A stretch of 49,454 bases of DNA from Thermodesulfovibrionales bacterium. GTDB lineage: Bacteria > Nitrospirota > Thermodesulfovibrionia > Thermodesulfovibrionales > JdFR-86. Under the pieces are notes generated by a model. The model saw nothing but the letters and a program-made list of their open reading frames with translations, had not been told where the DNA came from and did no database searches. The DNA lies in assembly GCA_030682405.1 (NCBI GenBank), contig JAUXOF010000084.1, positions 1-49,454 on the forward strand, given 5' to 3'. The translations under genes and the position numbers were made by a program. This document shows positions 23,277-31,117 of this stretch, piece by piece. The number at the start of each line of letters is the position of its first letter. Positions within the stretch are counted from its first letter, which is position 1.

Positions 23277-23620
23277 CAGGCGACCTCCATCTCGGTCATC
23301 TCAAGCTCCCTTCCCCTTGTCACGCTGAACTCTGCCCCCCCGCAAAGCGGGCATTCGGATATGTAAGGGCCATCGAAAGAAAACTCCTTCTCACAGCCCT
23401 TGCACATGCCGCCCTGAGGGATCACATCTATTAAAAGGGTTGCCCCCTCAAGAGGGGTGCCTCCCTTAAGTGCCTCGAAGGCAAACAAGAGGGCGTCCGG
23501 CATGACCCCGCTTAACCTGCCGATTCTCACCGTAACGGAGCTGACCGCGGAATGGTTGCCCTCCCGCAGATGCTTTTCGGCAAGCTCTATGAGGCTTTCC
23601 GCTATCGAGGCCTCATGCAT
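23276..23620 (-). CDS. hypA: Hydrogenase nickel chaperone HypA
   Basis: A 114-residue HypA. The N-terminal MHEASIAESL motif provides the Met-His-Glu nickel site (His2), and the structural zinc site uses MCKGCEKEF and CPLCGG in the C-terminal third. It passes nickel to the large subunit together with HypB. It starts 5 bases after the hypC stop. Confidence 0.96.
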   Translation of the reverse strand: MHEASIAESLIELAEKHLREGNHSAVSSVTVRIGRLSGVMPDALLFAFEALKGGTPLEGATLLIDVIPQGGMCKGCEKEFSFDGPYISECPLCGGAEFSVTRGRELEMTEMEVA

Positions 23621-23625
23621 GAGTG

Positions 23626-23865
23626 TTAGGTGCCCTCCTCGGCCATCGAGAGCAGGAGTTCCGTAAGAAACCTGTGGGACTCCTCGGCACTCTCGCTATC
23701 AATGGTCTGGATGGCAAAGCCGGCATGAACGAGCACATAGTCCCCTACGGACGGCTCATCCGGAAGGAGCATGAGGCTTATCTCCTTCTGCGCCCCCCCG
23801 TAGGCCTCGACCATGGCCATGAGGCTATTTATCTTTAGGATTTTGGACGGGATTGCCAGACACAT
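23626..23865 (-). CDS. hypC: Hydrogenase assembly chaperone HypC
   Basis: A 79-residue HypC/HupF protein. ATG 23865 gives the required MCLAIPSKI N-terminus, where Cys2 carries the iron ligand complex and binds HypD. The middle (EISLMLLPDEPSVGDYVLVH, AGFAIQTID) is typical. No strong Shine-Dalgarno lies before this ATG, but the longer frame upstream would bury the essential Cys2. It is the first gene of hypCABFDE and has a good sigma-70-type promoter about 100 nt upstream of it. Confidence 0.95.
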   Translation of the reverse strand: MCLAIPSKILKINSLMAMVEAYGGAQKEISLMLLPDEPSVGDYVLVHAGFAIQTIDSESAEESHRFLTELLLSMAEEGT

Positions 23866-23970
23866 TTTATTGGCCGGACCCCCAATCATCGAGCTTATTT
23901 AATATAGCATTTCACTACTGTCCGCTTAAAGTAGGCGTCTCTATAAGTTAGGCTCTACTGCCTTGGAGAT

Positions 23971-23999
23971 ATTATAGTGATTGCATGAGAGCAGGTCAA
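23971..23999 (-). promoter_or_regulatory. Sigma-70-type promoter for hypCABFDE
   Basis: Minus strand: TTGACC (23999-23994), a 17-base spacer, then TATAAT (23976-23971). The -10 box matches the consensus exactly. Transcription would begin near 23964, with a leader of roughly 100 nt before hypC. Confidence 0.65.
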
Positions 24000-24000
24000 T

Positions 24001-24032
24001 AAGGTTATCCTTCACATAAAGGTTATCCTTCA
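24001..24032. repeat. 14-bp direct repeat between divergent promoters
   Basis: AAGGTTATCCTTCA occurs exactly at 24001-24014 and again at 24019-24032, 18 bases from start to start. Each copy contains the small symmetrical core AAGGTTATCCTT. The pair lies between the -35 boxes of the hyp and hydrogenase promoters, where one regulator could act on both operons. Confidence 0.6.
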
Positions 24033-24055
24033 TCCTGCTGTCAAACAGAAAAATC

Positions 24056-24084
24056 TTGACAGGAAGGAAGCGGCTGCTTAAAAT
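24056..24084 (+). promoter_or_regulatory. Sigma-70-type promoter for the hydrogenase operon
   Basis: TTGACA (24056-24061), a 17-base spacer and TAAAAT (24079-24084). Transcription would begin near 24091, giving a leader of about 95 nt before the small-subunit gene. The leader contains GTCCTT (24095-24100) and AAGGAC (24139-24144), which could pair. Confidence 0.68.
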
Positions 24085-24185
24085 AATGCAATTGGAGTCC
24101 TTCCTACTTCTTTACGAGCCATAGGCAACGAAAGGACGGGACAACATCGTAGGCGGTATATTCGGGAAAATAAGGATTTGAGTTT

Positions 24186-25175
24186 ATGGCGAAAAAGCCT
24201 AAGATAGGCATGTATTGGGCATCCTCATGCGGAGGCTGTGAGATTGCGCTCGTTAACCTCCATGAAAGGATTCTTGATATAGATGCTAATTTTGATTTCG
24301 CATTCTGTCCATGCCTTCTCGACACCAAAAAGAAAGACATAGATGCGATGCCGGACGGAGATATCGCAATCACATTCTTTAACGGCGCGATACGGAACGA
24401 GGAGAACAAGGAGATGGCACAACTGCTAAGGAAAAAATCCGGGGTGCTTATCGCCTTCGGTTCCTGCTCCTCAGAGGGTTGCATCCCTGCACTTTCTAAC
24501 CTGCATTCAATGGAAGAGACCCTGAAAACCGTCTATCTCGAAAACCCCACTATAGACAACCCGGCCTGCATAATCCCCAGGCCGGAGACGGATATGCCCG
24601 AGGGAAAACTTCATATCCCGGCCTTTTTCGACAGGGTCAAGACGCTCAGGGATGTGGTGGATGTGGATTACTCCATCCCCGGCTGTCCGCCGGAGCCGCA
24701 CCAGATATGGAATGTCGTAGACCTTGTGATTCAGGGGGGACCGCTTCCGCCCAAAGGGAGCGTCATCGGAGCCGGCAGTTCCGCCGTATGCGATGAGTGC
24801 GAAAGGAAGAAAGAGGACAAGAAGATAAAAAGATTCTACAGGACCTACGAGATAGTGCCGGACAGTGAAAAGTGTCTGCTTGAGCAGGGAATCGTCTGCA
24901 TGGGGATAGCTACGAGGGACGGTTGCGGGGCCCTATGCCCAAAGGTCAATATGCCATGCACGGGCTGTTACGGAACACCCGAGGGGGTCTTCGATCAGGG
25001 CGCAAAGATGGTCGCCGCCCTTGGCTCTGTCCTCGACTTAGGGAACACGAAAAGCCTGTCGGAGGACGAGATTGAAAGGCGCATTGATAAGCTCATTGGT
25101 TCTGTGCCGGATTACGCCGGGGTGTTTTATAAATACAGCCTTGCCGCTTCAATTCTTAAAGGACGGTCTCGTTGA
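24186..25175 (+). CDS. mvhG: Group 3c [NiFe] hydrogenase small subunit (MvhG-like)
   Basis: A 329-residue small subunit that carries iron-sulfur clusters from the active site to the electron acceptor. The proximal cluster motif is YWASSCGGCEIAL at residues 10-22, with SCSSEGC and SIPGCPPEPHQIW further on. The C-terminal part has CDECERKK and a cysteine-rich block (CLLEQGIVCMG, CGALCPKVNMPCTGCYG) for further clusters. There is no Tat signal, so the enzyme is cytoplasmic, as expected for methyl-viologen-reducing (Mvh) types. It overlaps the large-subunit start by 4 bases. Confidence 0.93.
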   Translation: MAKKPKIGMYWASSCGGCEIALVNLHERILDIDANFDFAFCPCLLDTKKKDIDAMPDGDIAITFFNGAIRNEENKEMAQLLRKKSGVLIAFGSCSSEGCIPALSNLHSMEETLKTVYLENPTIDNPACIIPRPETDMPEGKLHIPAFFDRVKTLRDVVDVDYSIPGCPPEPHQIWNVVDLVIQGGPLPPKGSVIGAGSSAVCDECERKKEDKKIKRFYRTYEIVPDSEKCLLEQGIVCMGIATRDGCGALCPKVNMPCTGCYGTPEGVFDQGAKMVAALGSVLDLGNTKSLSEDEIERRIDKLIGSVPDYAGVFYKYSLAASILKGRSR

Positions 25176-26656
25176 AGCGAATAACCATAGACCCTATAAC
25201 AAGGCTCGAAGGCCACGGCAAGATTGAGATATTCCTCAATGATGAGGGCGATGTGGCGAACGCCTACTTCCAAGTGCCGGAACTGAGGGGGTTTGAACAG
25301 TTCTGCGTGGGAAGGCAGGCAGAGGACATGCCCTTAATCACAAGCAGGATATGCGGAGTGTGCCCTGAGGCCCATCTGCTTGCCTCGGCCAAGGCCATTG
25401 ACGACATCTTCGATGCGGAGCCGCCTTCTGCGGCCAAGAAGATAAGGGAACTCTTATACTCTGCTTTCTTTGTCACCGACCACACAACCCACTTCTATGC
25501 CCTCGGCGGCCCGGACTTCATAGTAGGACCCGATGCCCCGCCCTCGGAAAGGAACATCTTAGGTGTAATTAGAAAAGTGGGGCTTGAGGCAGGGAAAGAG
25601 GTCATCAATTGCAGGTCCCGGAACCATCATGTAATAAAAATGCTCGGCGGAAGGGGCATACACCCTGTGGCGGCATTGCCCGGCGGCTGGAGCAAGAGTG
25701 TATCCGAGACCGAAAGAAAAGAGATAGAGGAAATCGCACGGAAGAACATAGACTTCGCCCTATTCAGCCTGAAGGCGTTTGACGATATAGTTCTAAAAAA
25801 CCCCACATACCTTGAACTCGTAACATCAGACATCTATCTTCACAAGACATACTATATGGGCACTGTAGATGAAAAAAACAGGGTGAACTTTTATGACGGA
25901 ATGATTAGGGTTGTCGGCCCGGAAGGCAAGGAATTCATTAAATACCACCCGCGCGATTACGCCACCCACATCGCAGAGCGTGTGGAGCCGTGGACATACC
26001 TCAAGTTCCCCTACCTGAAAAAAATAGGTTGGAAGGGACTTACGGACGGCCCTGATAGCGGCGTATACTGCGCAACTCCGCTTTCGAGGCTCAATGTCTC
26101 GGACGGCATGGCTACCCCGAGGGCACAGGAGCACTTTGAAAAGATGTACGAGACATTCGGCTGCAAAAAAATAAAGGGCAGGTATCAGCCGCTTCACCAC
26201 AGGCTTGCAACCCATTGGGCAAGGCTCATTGAACTCCTGTATGCGGCCGAGCGCATGCTTGAGCTTTCAATAGACCCGGAGATAACATCCCCTGATGTGA
26301 GGAAAATCCCTGAACGGATAAAGGGTGAGGGAATAGGCTCCGTGGAGGCGCCCAGAGGAACGCTTACGCACCACTATGTCACGGACGAGAGGGGTGTCCT
26401 GAGGAAGGTTAACCTCATTGTCGGAACAACGAATAATCACGCCCCCATAGCGATGTCGATAAAAAGGGCGGCGGAGAAGATGATAACAAAGGGGACTGTT
26501 ATTACCGAGGGGCTTCTTAACAGGATAGAGATGGCCTTCCGGCTTTATGACCCCTGTTTTTCCTGCGCCACGCATTCCCTGCCCGGGGGGATGCCCCTTA
26601 CCGTAAACATAAGGAACCGCGGGGGAGAAATCATAAAAACTTTGAGCAGGTATTAA
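25172..26656 (+). CDS. mvhA: Group 3c [NiFe] hydrogenase large subunit (MvhA-like)
   Basis: A 494-residue catalytic subunit. Ni-Fe ligands are complete: L1 SRICGVCPEAH (about residue 60) and L2 DPCFSCATH near the C-terminus. About 26 residues follow the L2 His (from SLPGGMPLTV), so a processable C-terminus is present for the endopeptidase encoded next. The N-terminal ITIDPITRLEGHGKIE is typical. The start is TTG at 25172, overlapping the small-subunit stop (TTGA). It oxidises H2 and passes electrons through the small subunit to MvhD/HdrA. Confidence 0.94.
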   Translation: MKRITIDPITRLEGHGKIEIFLNDEGDVANAYFQVPELRGFEQFCVGRQAEDMPLITSRICGVCPEAHLLASAKAIDDIFDAEPPSAAKKIRELLYSAFFVTDHTTHFYALGGPDFIVGPDAPPSERNILGVIRKVGLEAGKEVINCRSRNHHVIKMLGGRGIHPVAALPGGWSKSVSETERKEIEEIARKNIDFALFSLKAFDDIVLKNPTYLELVTSDIYLHKTYYMGTVDEKNRVNFYDGMIRVVGPEGKEFIKYHPRDYATHIAERVEPWTYLKFPYLKKIGWKGLTDGPDSGVYCATPLSRLNVSDGMATPRAQEHFEKMYETFGCKKIKGRYQPLHHRLATHWARLIELLYAAERMLELSIDPEITSPDVRKIPERIKGEGIGSVEAPRGTLTHHYVTDERGVLRKVNLIVGTTNNHAPIAMSIKRAAEKMITKGTVITEGLLNRIEMAFRLYDPCFSCATHSLPGGMPLTVNIRNRGGEIIKTLSRY

Positions 26657-26657
26657 G

Positions 26658-27134
26658 GTGAAGACCGTAATCATAGGGCTTGGGAACCCCGTCCTTGGGG
26701 ACGACAGGGTCGGCATCGAGGTCGCAAGGCTTCTCCGGGAGAGGCTTGGGGACGATGAGAATGTGACTGTCAAAGAGCAATACGCAGGGGGAATAAGGCT
26801 GCTCGATGAGCTTGCGGGCTTCGAACGTGCGATAATCGTAGACTCGATAGTAACGGGAGGAAAGGCGGGAACGGTCTATCGCCTTGGGGTCTCAGACCTC
26901 CCCGGCACGAGGAATACCATATCAACACATGACACCAATTTCCGTGATGCACTTAGCTTGGGCGAAATGATCGGGCTTGCCTTGCCGGGGTTTGTCACGG
27001 TCTTCGGCATAGAGGCAGGCAATGTAGAGACCTTCAGCGAAGACCTTACCCCTGAAGTAAAGGAAGCCGTCCCCGGAGCAGTCGAACTCGTGCTCAAGGA
27101 GCTTAGGGACTGTAAGGAGCGGCAATGCGCATAG
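26658..27134 (+). CDS. Hydrogenase maturation protease (M52 family)
   Basis: A 158-residue endopeptidase that removes the C-terminal peptide of the large subunit after nickel insertion. It has the motifs IIGLGNPVLGDDRVGIEVA (nickel-binding Glu/Asp in the first third), IIVDSIVTGGKAG and STHDTNF with the conserved His. It starts with GTG one base after the large-subunit stop and overlaps hdrA by 10 bases, so it is dedicated to this hydrogenase. Confidence 0.93.
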   Translation: MKTVIIGLGNPVLGDDRVGIEVARLLRERLGDDENVTVKEQYAGGIRLLDELAGFERAIIVDSIVTGGKAGTVYRLGVSDLPGTRNTISTHDTNFRDALSLGEMIGLALPGFVTVFGIEAGNVETFSEDLTPEVKEAVPGAVELVLKELRDCKERQCA

Positions 27135-29086
27135 GCGTTTATCTCTGCAACTGCGGAGGCAACATAAAGGACAAGATAGATGCTGAAAAAGTCAGGGCAG
27201 GAGTTCTCGGGCTGCCCGGGGTCGGTTACTTCAAGGCTGTTGATTTTCTGTGCTCTGAGGGCGGAAAGGACTTCCTCGCTGGAGACCTCAAGACTGAAAG
27301 ACCCGATAGGGTCGTAATAGCCGCCTGCACCCCGAGAGAGCACGAAAACACCTTTATGAAGATACTCGCAAGTTCGGGCATAAACCCCTACCTCATGCAA
27401 ATGGTAAATGTCAGGGAGCAGATTGCCTGGGTAACCGAAGATAAAGCCATGGCCACGGAGAAAGCTGCAAGACTCATATCTGCCGCCCTGAGGAGGGTTT
27501 CCCTTCATGAGCCGCTCAGCAAAAGGGAGATAGATGTATGCCCCGATGTTCTCGTCATAGGGGCGGGCCCGGCAGGCCTCAAGGCGGCCCTTTCTATGGC
27601 CGAATCCGGAAGGCGGGTCAGTATCGTCGAGAAGTCTCCGGTCATAGGCGGGATGCCGGTAAGATACGAAGAGTTGTTCCCCTCTATGGAGTGCGGCCCC
27701 TGCATGCTTGAGCCTGTCCTGAGTGAGGTGCTTCACGGCGAGCACTCTGAAAATATTGAGCTATTGACCCTTTCTGAAGCGGTGGGCGTTATAGGCTCAT
27801 ATGGGAATTTTACCGTGAAGATAAAAAAGCGACCGAGATATATTGATGCAGAGAAGTGCATCGGCTGTGCCGAGTGCATCGGGGTTTGCCCTGCTTCCGC
27901 CGAAAACGAATTCAACTACGGAATGAACGAAAGAAAGGCTATATATGTGCCTTTTGCCGGCGCACTGCCGAACATCCCCTCTATAGACGAGACCGTGTGC
28001 CTCAGGCTTAAGGGAAAAGAATGCAGTCTATGTCTTGATGCCTGCCCTGTTGAGGGGGCAATCAGGTTTGACGAAAAAGAGCAGACGATAGAGAGGAACG
28101 CAGGGGCCGTTATCGTTGCTACCGGCAGCGGCCTCTATGACTGTAAAAAAATCCCCAACCTCGGTTATGGAAGGCTATCCGATGTGTATACCGGGGCGGA
28201 ATTCGAGAGAATGCTTTCCTCAAACGGGCCGACCGAAGGAAATATTAAGACATCCAAGGGGAAAAGCCCCAAGTCAGTTGCCATAATGCACTGCGTGGGG
28301 AGCCTCGACAAAAACCACATTGAATACTGTTCCGGGATATGCTGCCAGTATGCCTTCAAATTCAATCATCTCCTCGGTAAGAAACTCCCCGGGGTCAGGA
28401 TTTTCCATTTCTACAAGGAGCTTGCCGTGCCCGGCAAGGAGGAATTCGAGCTTTACGCCCATGCAAAGGGCGACCCGAATACCACATTTATCAGGTATGC
28501 CGATATAACCGACCTCAAGGTGGGTTCAAAGGGCGGGAAAAAGGCCATCCTCTTTAAAAAAAGCGCAAAGAAAAGCGACAGCGTCTCTGTCGATATGGTA
28601 GTTCTGTGCCCGGCCGTGGTGCCGCTTCCGGATTCTGCCAAGCTCGGTGGAATCTTAGGGTCCCCGGCCGACAGGTTCGGCTTTTTCGAGGAGCTTCACG
28701 GAAGGCTGGATGCCTCACAGAGCAAGATTAAAGGCATTTATCTTGCCGGCGCCTGTCAGTCGCCGATGGATATACAGAGTGCGATGACACAGGGCATGGC
28801 AGTCTCCGGGTATGTGCTTTCGGGCCTTGTTCATGGCAGAAAGTTAGAGATAAGCCCGGTATGCGCCGTCGTTGACCCGGAGAAGTGTTCCGGGTGCAGG
28901 GTTTGCGTTTCGGTATGCCCTTATAAGGCGATATCCTATGACCCTGAAAAGGAGACGGCGGCAGTTAACGATGTACTCTGCCAGGGTTGCGGAACGTGCG
29001 TGGCGGCATGCCCCTCCGGGGCAATAAAGGGCAACCATTTTACCACCGAGGAGATAATGGCAGAGATAGAAGGCATTTTAAGATGA
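27125..29086 (+). CDS. hdrA: HdrA-like flavin/iron-sulfur subunit
   Basis: A 653-residue heterodisulfide reductase A-type protein. N-terminal part: MRIGVYLCNCGGNI, AACTPREHENTF. FAD-binding Rossmann motif VIGAGPAGLKAALSMAESG near residue 145. Iron-sulfur motifs: CIGCAECIGVCP and CSLCLDACP inserted mid-protein, CxxC region HCVGSLDKNHIEYCSGICC, and a C-terminal two-cluster ferredoxin (CSGCRVCVSVCPYKA, CQGCGTCVAACPSGA). HdrA is the electron-bifurcating hub of Hdr-Mvh complexes, splitting H2 electrons between ferredoxin and a higher-potential acceptor. No hdrB or hdrC lies in the window, so the high-potential partner must be elsewhere. Confidence 0.93.
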   Translation: MRIGVYLCNCGGNIKDKIDAEKVRAGVLGLPGVGYFKAVDFLCSEGGKDFLAGDLKTERPDRVVIAACTPREHENTFMKILASSGINPYLMQMVNVREQIAWVTEDKAMATEKAARLISAALRRVSLHEPLSKREIDVCPDVLVIGAGPAGLKAALSMAESGRRVSIVEKSPVIGGMPVRYEELFPSMECGPCMLEPVLSEVLHGEHSENIELLTLSEAVGVIGSYGNFTVKIKKRPRYIDAEKCIGCAECIGVCPASAENEFNYGMNERKAIYVPFAGALPNIPSIDETVCLRLKGKECSLCLDACPVEGAIRFDEKEQTIERNAGAVIVATGSGLYDCKKIPNLGYGRLSDVYTGAEFERMLSSNGPTEGNIKTSKGKSPKSVAIMHCVGSLDKNHIEYCSGICCQYAFKFNHLLGKKLPGVRIFHFYKELAVPGKEEFELYAHAKGDPNTTFIRYADITDLKVGSKGGKKAILFKKSAKKSDSVSVDMVVLCPAVVPLPDSAKLGGILGSPADRFGFFEELHGRLDASQSKIKGIYLAGACQSPMDIQSAMTQGMAVSGYVLSGLVHGRKLEISPVCAVVDPEKCSGCRVCVSVCPYKAISYDPEKETAAVNDVLCQGCGTCVAACPSGAIKGNHFTTEEIMAEIEGILR

Positions 29087-29511
29087 GCGGAGAATTTGAA
29101 CCCAAGATAGTGGGCTTTCTCTGCAACTGGTGCTCTTACGCCGGGGCGGACAAGGCAGGGACTGCCCAGAGCCCCTATCCCCCAAATGTGAGTATAGTGA
29201 AGGTCATGTGCAGTGGGAGGGTGGACCCTCAGTTTGTCATGGCCGCTTTTGATAAGGGGGCTGATGGTGTTATAATGCTTGCGTGCCATCCCGGGGACTG
29301 CCACTACACGGAGGGCAACCTGAGGGCCCTCGGGCGACACAGAATGCTCCTCAGGCTACTCGAACAGCTTGGCATAGAGAAGGAGAGATGCGTGATGGAT
29401 TATGTCTCGGCAGGCGAGAGCGAAAAGTTCGTTAAGGTCATAAACGATACAGTCCGGGCTGTAAGAGAGTTGGGGCCATTCAGGCCCTTTAGCTCCCACA
29501 GCGGAAAATAA
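29083..29511 (+). CDS. mvhD: MvhD-type [2Fe-2S] subunit
   Basis: A 142-residue protein linking the hydrogenase to HdrA. Cysteine motifs: VGFLCNWCSYAGADKAG at residues 10-26, VMCSGRVDP at about 44, and ACHPGDCHYTEGN at about 67-79, as in MvhD. The ATG overlaps the hdrA stop by 4 bases. Its presence beside hdrA and mvhGA supports electron flow from Mvh through MvhD to HdrA. Confidence 0.94.
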   Translation: MSGEFEPKIVGFLCNWCSYAGADKAGTAQSPYPPNVSIVKVMCSGRVDPQFVMAAFDKGADGVIMLACHPGDCHYTEGNLRALGRHRMLLRLLEQLGIEKERCVMDYVSAGESEKFVKVINDTVRAVRELGPFRPFSSHSGK

Positions 29512-29529
29512 CTTTAGTGGAGGTGTCAA

Positions 29530-29754
29530 ATGGCTGTTCATAAACTTGATGCACTGGGGTTGAAATGTCCCCAACCTACTTTAAAGGTAACGGTTCTGGC
29601 TACGAAAGTCAGCCAGGGAGATGTTATTGAAGTCATTGCAGACTGCCCTTCTTTTGAGAAAGATGTGAGGGACTGGTGCATCCGCTCAAAGAAGGTACTC
29701 CTCTGGATAAGGGACGAAGGCGGCGGCAATAAACATTGCCAGATACAGTTCTGA
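29530..29754 (+). CDS. TusA-like sulfurtransferase family protein
   Basis: A 74-residue SirA/TusA-fold protein. The N-terminal LDALGLKCPQPTLKV motif contains the active Cys (residue 13) in the C-P-x-P setting that carries a persulfide. A second Cys lies in ADCPSFEKDV. TusA-like genes often lie near Hdr-type or sulfur-metabolism genes, so it may deliver sulfur or modulate the Hdr module; this is inference. GGAGGTG is well placed before the ATG. It is the last gene before the signalling operon, 22 nt away. Confidence 0.88.
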   Translation: MAVHKLDALGLKCPQPTLKVTVLATKVSQGDVIEVIADCPSFEKDVRDWCIRSKKVLLWIRDEGGGNKHCQIQF

Positions 29755-29776
29755 TTTCCGGAAGGGGGGTAGCGCT

Positions 29777-30145
29777 ATAAAAAAGAAAATCATCATAGCT
29801 GACGATTCCGAGCTTACACACGACATCTACAAGGTCTTCCTTTCCAAGTACAACGGCCTTGAGGTAAAAAGTTGCTTAAACGGCAGCGAGGCATTGGAAG
29901 CGCTTAAGGGCGGTGAACGGGCGAGTCTTGTGTTGCTTGACCTTGAGATGCCTGTCATGGACGGCTTCCAATTCCTCGATAAGAAGAACTCCGACGGCAG
30001 GTTCAGAGGCATACCCGTGGTAGTCATAAGCTGGAAAGACAGTCCGGAGAACATCAGGCGGGCCAAGGAACTGGGGGTCTTAGGGTTCGTAAACAAGTCA
30101 GATGTTGAGGAGATTGGCAAGTATCTGGAGATGCTTGTTGGCTGA
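29777..30145 (+). CDS. CheY-like single-domain response regulator, non-ATG start
   Basis: A 122-residue receiver domain with all key sites: acidic pair in IIIADDSELT, phospho-acceptor Asp in LVLLDLEMPVMDGFQFL, Ser in VVVISWKDS, and Lys in GFVNKSDVEE. No ATG, GTG or TTG precedes the IIIADDSE strand in frame; the first one (29894) would delete the acidic pocket. A GGGGGG tract lies 7 bases before ATA 29777, so ATA is the best start I can offer, or else the base at 29779 is a sequencing error for G. It stands at the head of the chemotaxis operon and is probably the phosphorylation target of CheA. Confidence 0.82.
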   Translation: MKKKIIIADDSELTHDIYKVFLSKYNGLEVKSCLNGSEALEALKGGERASLVLLDLEMPVMDGFQFLDKKNSDGRFRGIPVVVISWKDSPENIRRAKELGVLGFVNKSDVEEIGKYLEMLVG

Positions 30146-30155
30146 GAGGAAGGGG

Positions 30156-30662
30156 ATGAGTACTGTAAATAAAAGCGACCTGATACTTGATGAACTTAAG
30201 AGGCGCAGGCAGAGGGAAGTAGTTGATGTAGAGGAGGAGAAGGTGAAGATTGTGATATTCTCCCTCCTTGACGATTGTTTCGCGTTCTATGGAAGCGATA
30301 TCAAAGAGATACTGCCGCCTCAGACAATCTATTTTGTCCCGGGCGCCCCGGATTTCATCATGGGTGTGATAAACAACAGGGGGGATGTGGAATCCGTAAT
30401 CAACATAAACAGGTTTCTGGGCTTCCCCGACCCTGAAATGGGCCCGCAGAGCCGCATCGCCCTGGCATACGGCGCAGGCATAAGGTCCGGCATACTGGTT
30501 GATTCCATTCTGGATGTCATGGACGTCCCTATAAGTTTAATCAGCCCCCCCCTCTCTACCCTCGACGAAGGCAAAAGGGAATTCGTCACAGGTGAGATGG
30601 CATACGGGAATAAAAATGTAACAGTCCTAAGCGTTGGCAAGATATTCGAGAAGGTGAAATGA
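30156..30662 (+). CDS. cheW: CheW-like coupling protein
   Basis: A 168-residue CheW-domain protein. I use ATG 30156 behind GAAGGGG. A charged 30-residue N-terminal extension precedes the domain (VKIVIFSLLDDCFAFYGSDI, then VPGAPDFIMGVINNRGDVES and ILVDSILDVMDVP). The GVINNRG turn is the family hallmark. It links receptors with CheA in the signalling array. The next CheW-like gene overlaps its stop by 4 bases. Confidence 0.92.
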   Translation: MSTVNKSDLILDELKRRRQREVVDVEEEKVKIVIFSLLDDCFAFYGSDIKEILPPQTIYFVPGAPDFIMGVINNRGDVESVININRFLGFPDPEMGPQSRIALAYGAGIRSGILVDSILDVMDVPISLISPPLSTLDEGKREFVTGEMAYGNKNVTVLSVGKIFEKVK

Positions 30663-31081
30663 GCGCGTATGCCGTAAATAAGTCGGCCTCTATGGAAGAG
30701 ATAAACCTCCTTTTTTTTAAGGCAGGCGGCCTCAGAATGGCGGTGGAGGCATCGCAGGTAAGTGAAATGATGGACGCAGAGGGTGCGGCAAACAGCGGGT
30801 TGCCTCTTGTGAGGCTCGATGAGATGCTCCCCCTGCCCGAAGGGCAAACGACTCAGGGAAAAACGTTCTTAATAGGGGGTAATAAGCCTTACGGAGTGGT
30901 CGTGGATAGCATTGATGAGATAGCAGCAGTGGGAATAGACAGCCTGAGGCCCATGCCTCCTTTGGCCGCAAGCGGCTCAGTGGCCATATGGGGGGTCTGT
31001 CTCAGAGGGGATGATATTCTTCTGCTTGTGGATTTCCAAAGGCTCGCCGGGCCTGTGCAAGCCGAAGAGAAGGAAAGATAA
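30659..31081 (+). CDS. Second, divergent CheW-like protein
   Basis: A 140-residue protein with the outline of a CheW domain: LLFFKAGGLRMAVEASQVSE, GNKPYGVVVDSIDEIAAVGI, and a last strand GDDILLLVDFQRLAG. The conserved N-R-G turn is replaced by a short segment around VRLDEMLPLPEG, so the fold is shortened. It may form alternative contacts in the array or act as an adaptor. It overlaps the preceding cheW by 4 bases. Confidence 0.78.
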   Translation: MSAYAVNKSASMEEINLLFFKAGGLRMAVEASQVSEMMDAEGAANSGLPLVRLDEMLPLPEGQTTQGKTFLIGGNKPYGVVVDSIDEIAAVGIDSLRPMPPLAASGSVAIWGVCLRGDDILLLVDFQRLAGPVQAEEKER

Positions 31082-31117
31082 AGACAGAATAAATTTTAAA
31101 GTTTAAAGGAGGAAATT

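Noticed and set aside
24104-24484. Minus-strand frame across the hydrogenase leader and small subunit
   Set aside because: Antisense to a certain gene; the shared blocks with 18.1 kb are better explained as a DNA repeat.
25172-26656. Selenocysteine in the hydrogenase large subunit
   Set aside because: Both L1 and L2 motifs have ordinary Cys codons and there is no in-frame TGA.
26876-27745. 289-codon open frame antisense to the protease and hdrA genes
   Set aside because: Codon pattern and composition are those of a mirror frame; both sense genes are certain.
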